A stretch of 64,000 nt of DNA from Desulfitobacterium dehalogenans ATCC 51507 (lineage in GTDB: Bacteria; Bacillota; Desulfitobacteriia; Desulfitobacteriales; Desulfitobacteriaceae): contig NC_018017.1 of assembly GCF_000243155.2 (NCBI RefSeq), forward strand, positions 1 to 64,000, read 5' to 3'. This document shows positions 19,072 through 27,978 of the stretch, in pieces (within the stretch, counting starts at the first letter, position 1; every line of letters starts with the position of its first letter). The translations under genes were made by a program, and so were the position numbers. The notes beneath the pieces are model-generated. The model did not search any database. It was not told the origin of the DNA and saw only the letters and a program-made list of their open reading frames with translations.

Positions 19072-19479
19072 TTAAGTATCGAGCTCTTTTTTAAAGAGAG
19101 AGACTAGTCCGATCACGATGGTTAAGGTGCCACTGGCTCTTAACCAGAATGCTGTCTCATGGCAGGCCATGACTTTTTTACAGACGCCAATCCCGATTAT
19201 TGATTCAAAAGTTACCAAGATGAGCATGATCCCTAAGGCAATGACCATGAAGGGATTCTTTTTATTGGTGATAATGGTATATATTGACTGTACCAATAAG
19301 AGTATCGCAATGATGGTGGAGGCTTGGGCAGTATAAAAGCACTTCATATGTACCATATTGCCATTTTTCAATTCCAGTAACCCGTCACAGACCGGCGCCC
19401 AAATATAAATTGCTCCTATCACAATCGCAATAATAGCCAGCAATCCATAGGCAAGGTGTTTCTGAGTGAAAAACTTCAT
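19072..19479 (-). CDS. DUF4418 family membrane protein
   Basis: The 135-residue protein has four predicted membrane segments (about 9-29, 50-70, 76-96, 110-128). It has conserved cysteines outside them: PVCDGLL, VHMKCFYTAQ, GVCKKVMACHETAFW. This matches DUF4418, a family often encoded beside FtsX/ABC exporters. The cysteines suggest metal or thiol chemistry at the outer face, which is an inference. The ATG has AAGAAGG upstream. It is divergent from the permease at 19706. Confidence 0.75.
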   Translation of the reverse strand: MKFFTQKHLAYGLLAIIAIVIGAIYIWAPVCDGLLELKNGNMVHMKCFYTAQASTIIAILLLVQSIYTIITNKKNPFMVIALGIMLILVTFESIIGIGVCKKVMACHETAFWLRASGTLTIVIGLVSLFKKELDT

Positions 19480-19705
19480 TGATATACCTTCTTTCGATTA
19501 TTTTGAGTTATCTGCTTACCCCTAAATTAGTATCCATCGTCAATGAAGTCAAGTGAAAAATATTTTTTTCTCGTGGGGAAAAAGCGAAAGGTTTTTGAAT
19601 TTAAAACGTTATATAGGTGAAACAGTTTTTTAAAGAGTATTTAGATAGTTTTAATAACTTATTGAATTGGAATGTGAACGATTTCACAGGATGGAGTGTA
19701 ATAGG

Positions 19706-20905
19706 ATGTGGTTTATAGCCTGGGAAAATGTTATGCGTCGTAAAGGACAATCCATACTTACAGTTTTAATAACGGGATTAACCGTGTTAACCTTTGTTCT
19801 AGCTTTTTCGGTGCTATTTACCTTGCAAGAGGGGTTAAAGCTATCCAATGACCGATTAGGCGCAGATATTATTGTTTTACCTAACAAAAGTAACGCTGAT
19901 GCCTTCCAAACCATCTTTACGGCCGAGCCCGTTAATATTTATATGAATCAAGATATTACCCAGCAAATTGCTCAAGTCAAGGGGATAGAGCAACTGACTT
20001 CGCAGTTCTTTACTCAGACTTTGGATCAGAGCTGCTGTTCGATAGGTGGGGCAACTCGCTTAGTAGGTTACGATCCTGCAACGGATTTTATTTTGAAACC
20101 TTGGCTAAATGAACATAACCTTACGAACTTGGAAGATAACCAAATAATAATCGGTGGTAACATTCCTGCTTTCCTTGGTAACCAAGCCTCAGTATTAGGG
20201 GGTGTGTTCTCAGTCGTAGGTAACTTATACCCGACGGGAAGTGGGATGGACGAAACACTATTCATGAACATTAATGTTGCCAGGCAGTTAGCCCAAGATA
20301 GCCCTTATCTTCTGGGACTATGGAAAAAGGAATCCCCAGAAAAGCTCATTTCAGCCATTTTGATTAAGATCTCCGAGGGATATAAACCGGCTCAAGTGGC
20401 AGAAGACATAAATAACTTAGGGCTTGCCGTGGAAGCTGTTGCGACTAGTGAAGTAGTCTCATCCATGAGATCGCAAATACTCATTGTCACGAAGCTAATC
20501 CTCGGTTTATGGCTGGCTGTATTCTTTGTTGCCTGCTTGGCTTTAATTGGTCGCTTTAGTGCCCTAGCCCGGGAGAGAAAAAAAGAAATCGGACTCCTTA
20601 GAGCAATCGGAGTTCAAAGAACAGAGGTATTCAGGCTGATACTGTTAGAAGCATGGTTAATGGCAGGCGCGGGTGGTATAGCAGGCAGCATCCTTGGCGC
20701 CCTTGGAGTTAGTTCGATTTTAACGACACTGAGAAGTTCGATGGGCTTGCCGATGGGTCAGTGGTCCTGGAGCTCTGCCTTAGGGAGCGGTGTGTTAGGA
20801 ATCTTTGTAGCATTGCTTTTAGGGTTCGTAGGCTCTGTGTATCCGGCTTGGAAAAGTTCGAGACTTGATCCGCAAGAAGCAATTGCCAGGGGGGAGGTAG
20901 ACTAG
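19706..20905 (+). CDS. FtsX/MacB-type ABC transporter permease
   Basis: The 399-residue protein has one N-terminal membrane helix (about 15-38), a large external domain (about 40-260) and three C-terminal helices, ending with PAWKSSRLDPQEAIARGEV, typical of MacB/LolC-like permeases. The external domain carries a vicinal Cys pair (QSCCSIGG, residues 110-111). Start chosen at the ATG at 19706 with GGAG 9 bases upstream; two in-frame starts lie further upstream. The ATPase gene follows after 2 bases. It likely works in mechanotransmission or export rather than classic import. Confidence 0.85.
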   Translation: MWFIAWENVMRRKGQSILTVLITGLTVLTFVLAFSVLFTLQEGLKLSNDRLGADIIVLPNKSNADAFQTIFTAEPVNIYMNQDITQQIAQVKGIEQLTSQFFTQTLDQSCCSIGGATRLVGYDPATDFILKPWLNEHNLTNLEDNQIIIGGNIPAFLGNQASVLGGVFSVVGNLYPTGSGMDETLFMNINVARQLAQDSPYLLGLWKKESPEKLISAILIKISEGYKPAQVAEDINNLGLAVEAVATSEVVSSMRSQILIVTKLILGLWLAVFFVACLALIGRFSALARERKKEIGLLRAIGVQRTEVFRLILLEAWLMAGAGGIAGSILGALGVSSILTTLRSSMGLPMGQWSWSSALGSGVLGIFVALLLGFVGSVYPAWKSSRLDPQEAIARGEVD

Positions 20906-20907
20906 AT

Positions 20908-21582
20908 ATGAGCCTTTGCAGACTTGAAAAGGTCAGTAAATCCTACAAAATGGGTGAAGTGGTTTGCCCACTCAATGAAGTCTCACTGACGGTTGAAAAG
21001 GGTGATTTCCTAGCCATCGAAGGCCCTTCCGGTACAGGCAAAAGCACTTTGTTGTACATCATGTGTGGCTTATTGATGCCTACAGGGGGAGAAGTTTTCT
21101 TAAAGGATCATCATCTTAGAAGCTTGTCAGATGCCAAAGTGACTGAGCTGCGAAGAGACCTTGTAGGATTTGTGTTCCAGGAAACTAATCTTTTTCAAGC
21201 CTTAACAGTGGAAGGCAATTTACGGTTTGTCCAAAGTGTAGGTAAGGATAGAAAACCGGATGAAGCAAAAATTTCTCGCTATTTAGAAGAATTAGGACTG
21301 AGTTCAAGGCGAAATTTTCTACCTAACCAACTAAGTGTCGGACAGCGTCGAAGACTGATTGTGGCCAGGGCATTAATCAACGACCCCCAGCTTGTCCTGG
21401 CCGATGAGCCGACGAATGACTTGGATGAGATGTGGGCAGGGAAGATTATGTCTCTTTTGGCTGGGGTCGTAGAACGTGGTGGTGCTGTGGTTATGGTTAC
21501 TCATAATTCCCACTGGGCAGAAAAAGCTAATAAACGCTATCTTATGCAAGAAGGAAGGCTTGTGAAGCATGATCAAGCATAA
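20908..21582 (+). CDS. ABC transporter ATP-binding protein (MacB/LolD type)
   Basis: A 224-residue ATPase partner of the preceding permease. Walker A is GPSGTGKST (about 39-47), the Q-loop FVFQETNLF, the signature LSVGQRRRL (Val replaces the usual Gly), Walker B LVLADEPTNDLD and the switch His VMVTHN. Its 3' end overlaps the next gene by 14 bases, so the three are one operon. Confidence 0.93.
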   Translation: MSLCRLEKVSKSYKMGEVVCPLNEVSLTVEKGDFLAIEGPSGTGKSTLLYIMCGLLMPTGGEVFLKDHHLRSLSDAKVTELRRDLVGFVFQETNLFQALTVEGNLRFVQSVGKDRKPDEAKISRYLEELGLSSRRNFLPNQLSVGQRRRLIVARALINDPQLVLADEPTNDLDEMWAGKIMSLLAGVVERGGAVVMVTHNSHWAEKANKRYLMQEGRLVKHDQA

Positions 21583-22702
21583 CAAAATAATCCTATTATT
21601 GCTTTTAGTAATTTCACTAGCATTGACTGCCTGTGCCCAACCAGTAAGTAAGACAGAACCGGTTCAGAGAGAAAAGATTGCCCAAGCTCCCGCCAAGGAT
21701 CCTGCTGATGAGCAAAGGGAGATGCCTAAGGAAGCGCTCTATGTCTGCCGATACACAACAAACCAGGTAGCAGTAATAGACTTAGCAACCGGTGAAATAG
21801 TCAAGGAAATTCCCGTTGGGGCTAAGCCCATGGCTTTATTAAAGTCGCCGGATGAAAAATATATTTACGTAGCCAATAGCGGCTCCGGTGATGTCTATAG
21901 GATAAACACTTCAACTGGAGAGATAGAAGCTAAGATTGCTATTGGTAATCAACCGGTGGCAATGGCGATTAACTCAACCGGCGAAGTCCTCTATGCCCTT
22001 GATTATTACTTAAACAGAGTAAGTATTGTTGATTTAAGTATTCGTTCAATGATAGGCTTTTACCCTTTAAATACTTTTGGGTTCGAAGAAAGGATCGAGC
22101 CACCAGATTGTTGCAATGATATATTCGGAGAGCCACTGGGTGCCGGCCGCAAGCCCTCAGCTATAGTGCTGGATGAGGCAAAAGGAAAGATTTATGTTGG
22201 GAATATGGGTACCTGGGATATCGCAGTTATTGACCTTCAAGAGGAAAAAGAAGTCGCAACCTTTGACGCTACTTTTGGAATTAATGAGATGATTCTTAGC
22301 GGCACGGATAACAAATTATATGTTTCTGCCGCCGGTAATGAAATAGATATCAATGATTTTATCTTAAGCATGGAATTGAAAGGGGGTGGTAATGTAGACA
22401 AGCTTAAAGTCGGTGGGAAGCCGGTTAGTATTACCTCTTCTGCAGATGACACCGTTTTATATGTGGTTACGGAAGAAGAAGCAAAATGTGTTGGGCTAGA
22501 CACTGAGTCGGGTCGGGTTATCGATAATTGCCCATTAAGCGGTCAGCCCGGGGATATAGTTCTTTCGAAAGATGGAAGAAAGGCTTATATTGCTAATTTG
22601 CTGGAGGGCACCGTTTTTGTAGTAGACACCAGTAACTATACAATTTTGGATACTATTCAGGCCGGTGTGACACCGAAAGCTCTTGTCTATGTCAATCATT
22701 AG
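21569..22702 (+). CDS. YncE-like beta-propeller lipoprotein
   Basis: The 377-residue protein has a lipoprotein signal peptide (KIILLLLLVISLALTAC, Cys at about 21). Then come 40-residue repeats of the surface-layer/YncE type (VAVIDLATGEIVKEIPVG; DVYRINTSTGEIEAKIAIG; FVVDTSNYTILDTIQAG), which form a beta-propeller. A vicinal Cys pair sits in PPDCCNDIF (181-182). Overlap with the ABC ATPase gene places it in the exporter operon. It may bind a ligand or metal outside the cell; this is inference. Confidence 0.8.
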   Translation: MIKHNKIILLLLLVISLALTACAQPVSKTEPVQREKIAQAPAKDPADEQREMPKEALYVCRYTTNQVAVIDLATGEIVKEIPVGAKPMALLKSPDEKYIYVANSGSGDVYRINTSTGEIEAKIAIGNQPVAMAINSTGEVLYALDYYLNRVSIVDLSIRSMIGFYPLNTFGFEERIEPPDCCNDIFGEPLGAGRKPSAIVLDEAKGKIYVGNMGTWDIAVIDLQEEKEVATFDATFGINEMILSGTDNKLYVSAAGNEIDINDFILSMELKGGGNVDKLKVGGKPVSITSSADDTVLYVVTEEEAKCVGLDTESGRVIDNCPLSGQPGDIVLSKDGRKAYIANLLEGTVFVVDTSNYTILDTIQAGVTPKALVYVNH

Positions 22703-22770
22703 CACGCTTTTATGTCCAATAATTTTGTCCTAGTAACACAGTAAAAGAAATTAAGGAAAGGGGAATGGTC

Positions 22771-25113
22771 ATGACAACTGAGAATAAAAGAAAAGAAGCC
22801 ACAAAAATCTCAAGACGTACCTTTATCAAAGGTTCCGGTGCTGCGGCAGCTGCAGTTACTCTTGGTAGTGCGGGAATAGTTGGTACTTGGGCTGATGTCG
22901 CAGAAGGAGCTCCGGTAGATCTAACAAATGCTAAAACATTCACTTCCAGCTGTACCATGGAGTGCCTGCACCATAACTTAAAAGGTTATGTAGTAGACGG
23001 AAAACTAGTGAAAGTGGAGGCTAATACAGATGATCCTACAAAAGCCTGCTTGAGAGGTTTGAGCCGGGTGCAATGGGTCAATCATCCCGACAGAATCAAA
23101 ATGCCAATGCTGAGAACCGGTGAAAAAGGTGAGGGCAAATGGAAAGAAATTAGTTGGGACGAAGCCACCGATCTAATCGTAACCAAGATTAAAGAAACTC
23201 AAAAGGAACTGGGTAACCAAGGGATAGCCTATAAGGGTGGGTCCGGTAACTTTGGTCAATTAGTCAATCCACTATCAGGTGCGTTTTTTAATTACCTTGG
23301 GGGATCTACTCCATTTGTCGGATCTTTATGTTGCCAAGTAGTAACGACGACCATGCCACCCATGCTTGGTTCCCGTTACGAAGATACCAGAGATACCATT
23401 CAAGATAGCAAATACATCCTGGTTTGGGGAACAAACCCGGCAGTAACCATGCAATCATACATGTATAGATATATGGACGCTATGAGTAATGGTGCCAGAA
23501 TGGTTACGATTGATCCGCGCTTTAGTGAGACAGCAGCTAAATCCGACGAGTGGATACCGATTTTGCCGGGTACCGATGCAGCACTCGGTCTAGGTATGTT
23601 AAAGATTATTATCGAAGAGAAGTTATATGATCTTGATTTCTTACAGAATCATAGTAGTGTTCATTTCTTGGTAGATAAGGCTACCGGAGATCAGGCTAAA
23701 GCAGATGATAACGAAACAAGTTATCTGGTATATGATGAAATTAGCAAAAGCATAGTGGCCCATGATGCAAAAGGAATTTCTCCGGCTCTCAGCGTGGCAA
23801 ACACCGAAATTTCGGAAAAATATACCACAGTATTTGACCTGATCTATGAAGAGACGAAGATCTGGACCCCAGAAAAGGTTCAAGAAGAGACAGACGTTCC
23901 GGCTGAAACCGTGATTCGCCTTGCACATGAATATGCAACCATCAAACCTGCCATGATGATCACCAACATGGGTGGTTTCCAACGTACCGAATACGGATCC
24001 TATGCAGTAGGCATTCAATTCTACCTTTCAGTTTTCACGGGTAACTGGGGTAAACCAGGCAATGGTGTTTGTGATGCGGGCGGGGTACAAACTAATCTTA
24101 AGATTAATGCTCCCATCAAATCCCCAAAACCTCAAGGCGAGTTCGGATCGATTCCATCACCAAAACTTGGTGAGTATCTTTTAGCCGACAAGCCCAATAA
24201 GATCGGCTTCCTCTGGGTAATGACGACAAGCTTAATGACCCAGTTCCCCAATACCAATGCCGTAAAAGCAGCCTTAAAGAAGATTCCTTTCGTGGTAGTC
24301 GTGGATAGCTTGATGACTCCTACGGCTTTATATGCGGACCTGATATTGCCCAACACCACCGTATTTGAGTATACAGATTTGTTAGCCAATAACCGCAGCC
24401 ATTATGTCCAGCTTATGGAAAAGGCGGTTGAACCACCGGGTGAAGCAAAATCCGATTTGGAGATCTTTACTATGTTAGCTAAAAAGTTGGGTTTCGGTGA
24501 AGCCTTTGATAAAACTCCGGAAGAGTTGATCGAAGTATGTCTTGAAGGCACAGGCATTACCCTAGAACAGTTGAAGCAAGGGCCAGTGCTGGGGACCCCT
24601 GATCCATATATACCCTACAAAGACGGTATATTTAAAACACCGACCCAAAAAGCTGAATTATATATGCCAATGTGGAAGTCAAAAGGCTTTAATCCAGTTG
24701 TTACCTACATCAGACCCAACGAATTTATCCACGGGGATAAAGAGTTGGCTGCCAAGTACCCACTGATGGCTGTACAAAGAAAAATCAATCGTACTATTCA
24801 CTCTACCTTTGGTAACTTACCCTGGATTTTGGAAACCTGCGGTGATAAACCACATGTGCTTATTCATTCGGAAGATGCTGCAGCTCGCGGTATTAATGAT
24901 GGAGATCGGGTAGTAGCCTTTAATGACCGTGGCGAACACAAATGTGTTGCTATTGTTAAAGACCACATTAAGAAAGGCATCGTAGCTTTGGAAAACGGGT
25001 GGTGGGAACAACACGGCGGCAGCAGCAGCTATGTAACAAGTGACTTTGTCGAACCACTTGGTGGTGGCCACAGTTGTAACAATACCTTAGTAGAAATTAG
25101 GAAGGAGGCGTAA
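22771..25113 (+). CDS. Tat-exported molybdopterin oxidoreductase, DMSO reductase family catalytic subunit
   Basis: The 780-residue protein has a Tat signal (SRRTFIKGSG), a bis-MGD domain (EISWDEATDLIV; ILVWGTNPAVT) and a C-terminal dinucleotide-binding domain (INDGDRVVAFNDRGE). The N-terminal [4Fe-4S] motif is SCTMECLHHN...KACLRG. In DmsA the third ligand is Cys, but here it aligns with Asn69, leaving C61, C65 and C93. The Mo-ligand region reads GSLCCQVV (Cys187-188). Start at the second ATG (22771), 7 bases after AAAGGGGA; the first ATG at 22765 abuts that site. The substrate is unknown. Confidence 0.9.
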   Translation: MTTENKRKEATKISRRTFIKGSGAAAAAVTLGSAGIVGTWADVAEGAPVDLTNAKTFTSSCTMECLHHNLKGYVVDGKLVKVEANTDDPTKACLRGLSRVQWVNHPDRIKMPMLRTGEKGEGKWKEISWDEATDLIVTKIKETQKELGNQGIAYKGGSGNFGQLVNPLSGAFFNYLGGSTPFVGSLCCQVVTTTMPPMLGSRYEDTRDTIQDSKYILVWGTNPAVTMQSYMYRYMDAMSNGARMVTIDPRFSETAAKSDEWIPILPGTDAALGLGMLKIIIEEKLYDLDFLQNHSSVHFLVDKATGDQAKADDNETSYLVYDEISKSIVAHDAKGISPALSVANTEISEKYTTVFDLIYEETKIWTPEKVQEETDVPAETVIRLAHEYATIKPAMMITNMGGFQRTEYGSYAVGIQFYLSVFTGNWGKPGNGVCDAGGVQTNLKINAPIKSPKPQGEFGSIPSPKLGEYLLADKPNKIGFLWVMTTSLMTQFPNTNAVKAALKKIPFVVVVDSLMTPTALYADLILPNTTVFEYTDLLANNRSHYVQLMEKAVEPPGEAKSDLEIFTMLAKKLGFGEAFDKTPEELIEVCLEGTGITLEQLKQGPVLGTPDPYIPYKDGIFKTPTQKAELYMPMWKSKGFNPVVTYIRPNEFIHGDKELAAKYPLMAVQRKINRTIHSTFGNLPWILETCGDKPHVLIHSEDAAARGINDGDRVVAFNDRGEHKCVAIVKDHIKKGIVALENGWWEQHGGSSSYVTSDFVEPLGGGHSCNNTLVEIRKEA

Positions 25114-25116
25114 CCC

Positions 25117-25662
25117 ATGGCTAAACAAGTTGGCTTCTATATTAATATGGCAAACTGTTACGGATGCCAAACCTGCATGGTAGCATGTAAATCTGAGCAA
25201 AAAACTGCTCCCGGTGTTCAATGGCGTAAAGTCCGTAAATTCGATACCGAAAATCCTGCCTCCCATGCAACTATTTCAATGGGATGCAACCATTGTAAGA
25301 ACCCGCAGTGTTTGCTTAACTGTCCGGCCGGTGCTTATACCAGATTAGATAATGGCATAGTTTACCAAGATCATAGCAAATGTATCGGCTGTAGGATGTG
25401 TGTCATGGCTTGTCCCTATGGTGTCCCTCAGTATGACCCGGAAGAGGGTAAAACCAGTAAATGCAGTTATTGTAAAGAACGTATTGAACAAGGCTTAGAG
25501 CCTCGCTGTGTAGAAGCTTGCCCCGGGGGTAACCTGGTTGCCGGCGATATTGAAGAATTAAAGGCTAAATATTCCGGAGTTCAAGAACTACCCATAACAC
25601 CTTCTGCAAGCATCACAAATCCGGCTATTATCATCAATCCTGCGAAAGCATTTAAAAAATAG
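25117..25662 (+). CDS. 4Fe-4S electron-transfer subunit (DmsB/PsrB type)
   Basis: The 181-residue protein starts with MANCYGCQTCMVACKSEQ and has further clusters at GCNHCKNPQCLLNCP, CIGCRMCVMACPYG and CSYCKERIEQGLEPRCVEAC. These 16 cysteines fit four [4Fe-4S] clusters, as in DmsB, wiring the catalytic subunit to the membrane anchor. It starts 3 bases after the preceding stop, preceded by AAGGAGG. Confidence 0.95.
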   Translation: MAKQVGFYINMANCYGCQTCMVACKSEQKTAPGVQWRKVRKFDTENPASHATISMGCNHCKNPQCLLNCPAGAYTRLDNGIVYQDHSKCIGCRMCVMACPYGVPQYDPEEGKTSKCSYCKERIEQGLEPRCVEACPGGNLVAGDIEELKAKYSGVQELPITPSASITNPAIIINPAKAFKK

Positions 25663-25677
25663 AGAGGAGGGCTTTAA

Positions 25678-26529
25678 ATGGGCACATGGGAATTCCCATT
25701 AGTATTATTCACTGTTCTTGGTCAATGGGCTATCGGCTTAGCCCTAACTATCACACTAGTAGAATATATGTTTTCCTCAGATTTAGATGAAGCTTCCTTG
25801 AAAAAATTAAGGGTGGGCGGTATCTCTGTTTTACCATTAGTAGGTCTAGGTATAATCTTTTCCGTATTCCACTTAGGCCAGCCCCTTAGTGCTATGAAAG
25901 CTATTAGCAATCTTGGAGTTTCCAAATTAAGTATGGAGATTCTGGCCTTCGTGATTGTAGGAGTTTTGGCTCTTATCTACAGCTATATGTGGTGGAAAAC
26001 ACCGGCTAGTTCTTCCAAAAAAATAGTGGGTCTACTTCTTAGTGGTGTTGGTTTAATAGCAATAGTAATTTCCAGCAAAGTCTATGCCTTACCTGCTAGA
26101 TTAGCATGGAATTCTTGGCAAACTACAGCAGCCTTTGTTCTTACAGCTTTACTTTTAGGATCTGTATCTGTAGCTTTCCTTCTAAGTAAGATTGAAGGGG
26201 AAGCCGGTCAGAAAGTTAGAAGAACACTGGGTATCTTCGTTATAGCTGCTGTTGTACTTGTGGGTTTGGTACTGGGGTCCTTCGCTCAAACCTATGGTAC
26301 ATCGGCTGAACAATCTGCCGCAGTTGCAGCAACCTTTGCTTCATTTTTCTTCGCTGTGCGCTTAATGATCGGTATTCTACTTCCCATGGTATTTGCAGGA
26401 GTATTTATCGCTAACCAAAAATCCAGCAGTACATTTGCTGCTTTAACCCTGGTTGGAGTGGTTCTCGGGGAGGTAACAGGACGTATTCTATTTTATTCTT
26501 CTGTAATGGGACAATATCCCTGGTTCTAA
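25678..26529 (+). CDS. DmsC-type membrane anchor subunit
   Basis: The 283-residue protein has eight or so hydrophobic segments, starting WEFPLVLFTVLGQWAIGLAL and containing SVFHLGQPLSA and ALPARLAWNSWQTTAAF, all DmsC-like. It would oxidise menaquinol and pass electrons to the FeS subunit. The ATG follows GAGAGGAGGG. A strong terminator follows, so the catalytic, FeS and anchor genes end one unit. Confidence 0.9.
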   Translation: MGTWEFPLVLFTVLGQWAIGLALTITLVEYMFSSDLDEASLKKLRVGGISVLPLVGLGIIFSVFHLGQPLSAMKAISNLGVSKLSMEILAFVIVGVLALIYSYMWWKTPASSSKKIVGLLLSGVGLIAIVISSKVYALPARLAWNSWQTTAAFVLTALLLGSVSVAFLLSKIEGEAGQKVRRTLGIFVIAAVVLVGLVLGSFAQTYGTSAEQSAAVAATFASFFFAVRLMIGILLPMVFAGVFIANQKSSSTFAALTLVGVVLGEVTGRILFYSSVMGQYPWF

Positions 26530-26557
26530 AATTTTAAACTAATAATCACTCTAAAAA

Positions 26558-26620
26558 AATAATAACCAACAACTTTGAAGTAAAAGGCTTTCTTGGTTGT
26601 TGGTTATTATTAATTTTTTT
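26558..26620 (+). terminator. strong terminator after the DmsABC-type genes
   Basis: A 16-bp perfect stem (26558-26573 with 26596-26611) followed by AATTTTTTT. Confidence 0.9.
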
Positions 26621-26662
26621 GCCCTTTGAATGATTAAAAAAATAATTCTCGGGAGTATAGCT

Positions 26663-27493
26663 ATGATAGGTTTTATTCTGGATTATGTATTTGGTTGGCT
26701 AGCAGTTCTAATTGGAATTTTTTTGATCTCGAAGTATTTATTCCGAAAACTAATACCCAAAGTTCAAGGGGAAAAGCGTTCCCGGTTGGTTGAAATTAAT
26801 AGATATCTAAAGACCCCTCATATAGTCTTAGGCTTTGTCCTTATTGTCATAAGCTTAATTCATGGGGCACATTCTTCTGATCCGGTGCTAAGTGTGAATA
26901 TCGGCACCTTAAACTGGTTAGTGACGATTGCCTTAGGCATCAGTTGGGTTTGTAAGAATTTAAAAACTAAATGGCTACCTATACATCAAGCTTTAACAAT
27001 TCTTTTTGTAGTAACCCTCGTTTGGCATATTGTTGATGTCGGAGGTATTAATATTTTTCGAATACTATCCGAAATGAATAGTGATGTTACCTATGAAGCA
27101 ATGGTAGAAGAGCAGCAAAAGGAAGACAACACCAGTAATAATACAAGTTCTAATCCCGCCCCTAACCAAGCTGATTTACCCTATTATTTTTCTTTTAAAG
27201 GGCTAGAGCTGGCCAATGGAACCTATATAACTGAAAGTACCGGTTATAGTCCCGGGTTGAAATTAGAGGTCACCATTGAGGATAATTTCGTCAAGAAGAT
27301 CAAGATTCTGCAGCATTTTGAGGTGGATTCCAAATACTACAAAGAGGCCATGCTTGTAATTCCGGCTGCAATTTTAAAGCAACAAACTTTAGAGGTTGAT
27401 GCGATTACCGGTTCGAGCATGACCTCCATAGGCATTATTAAGGGAGTCAGAAAAGCGGTATTGGATTCAATAGAAAAATATAATGAGGAATAA
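26663..27493 (+). CDS. cytochrome b-like membrane protein with C-terminal FMN-binding domain
   Basis: The 276-residue product has about five membrane segments. Paired histidines (PHIVLGFVLIVISLIHGAH and PIHQALTILFVVTLVWH) fit b-type haem ligation as in ferric-reductase-like proteins. A low-complexity Asn/Ser linker (about 160-180) leads to an FMN-binding domain with DAITGSSMTSIG, resembling the covalent flavin site of RnfG/NqrC. It may pass electrons outside the cell. Start at 26663 because GGGAG is 7 bases upstream; an ATG at 26630 has no ribosome site and abuts the terminator. Confidence 0.75.
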   Translation: MIGFILDYVFGWLAVLIGIFLISKYLFRKLIPKVQGEKRSRLVEINRYLKTPHIVLGFVLIVISLIHGAHSSDPVLSVNIGTLNWLVTIALGISWVCKNLKTKWLPIHQALTILFVVTLVWHIVDVGGINIFRILSEMNSDVTYEAMVEEQQKEDNTSNNTSSNPAPNQADLPYYFSFKGLELANGTYITESTGYSPGLKLEVTIEDNFVKKIKILQHFEVDSKYYKEAMLVIPAAILKQQTLEVDAITGSSMTSIGIIKGVRKAVLDSIEKYNEE

Positions 27494-27524
27494 ATCGGCG
27501 ATTAAGCTTTTTTAATAGCACTGC

Positions 27525-27566
27525 CTACAAGGAGGGGGATTTTAACGTGTTCCCCCTCTTTTGTAG
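27525..27566 (+). terminator. hairpin terminator after the FMN-binding gene
   Basis: CTACAAGGAGGGGGA (27525-27539) pairs with TCCCCCTCTTTTGTAG (27551-27566) through a 2-base bulge. Inner T run present; little T tail. Confidence 0.6.
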
Positions 27567-27625
27567 TGTAAAATGCCCGGTTCCAGAACCGAAGTCTCCG
27601 ATCTCTCCCGCGACGGCCAAGGACT

Positions 27626-27663
27626 GGAGGGGAATAAAAGATGTACCCTTTGGAGCATTTTCC
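27626..27663 (+). repeat. dispersed repeat, copy 2
   Basis: GGAGGGGAATAAAA, then GATG, CCCTTTGGAG and CATTTTCC: the same order as 12454-12494 with a few differences. A small palindrome CGGTTC-CA-GAACCG lies about 50 bases upstream. Confidence 0.55.
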
Positions 27664-27689
27664 TAGCTTAAGCACTTTTTTATCTATGG

Positions 27690-27751
27690 TGTAAGGTTAA
27701 CTTGACACCATACCGCCGATCTGCTATTTTTAATGTAAGGTGTACCTGACA
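27690..27751 (+). promoter_or_regulatory. promoter with paired operators for the XRE regulator
   Basis: TTGACA (27702-27707), a 17-base spacer and TATTTT (27725-27730). Two 18-bp near-palindromes, TGTAAGGTTAACTTGACA (27690-27707) and TGTAAGGTGTACCTGACA (27734-27751), start 44 bases apart. The first covers the -35 and the second lies just after the -10. This layout fits cooperative autorepression. Confidence 0.75.
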
Positions 27752-27771
27752 TCATAGCAGGGGGTAATGCC

Positions 27772-27978
27772 GTGCAAAATAATGTAAAGCGTCTCCGGGA
27801 AGAGCGTGGACTAACTCAAAAAGAGCTGGGTGAGCATGTGGGAGTTTCACGACAGGCCATCAATGCCATAGAAACAGGCAAATTTGATCCATCCATTTGG
27901 CTGGCGTATGATCTGGCGCAATTCTTTGGTGTAACCATTGAGGCGCTGTTTCTGTTCAAAGAGGAGGATAGGAAATGA
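27772..27978 (+). CDS. XRE-family small transcriptional regulator
   Basis: A 68-residue helix-turn-helix protein (VKRLREERGLTQKELGEHVG, VSRQAINAIETGKFDPSIWL), like the YozG group that regulates an adjacent membrane protein. The start is GTG with GGGGG upstream. Its stop overlaps the next ATG. Two operators lie in its promoter. Confidence 0.88.
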   Translation: MQNNVKRLREERGLTQKELGEHVGVSRQAINAIETGKFDPSIWLAYDLAQFFGVTIEALFLFKEEDRK

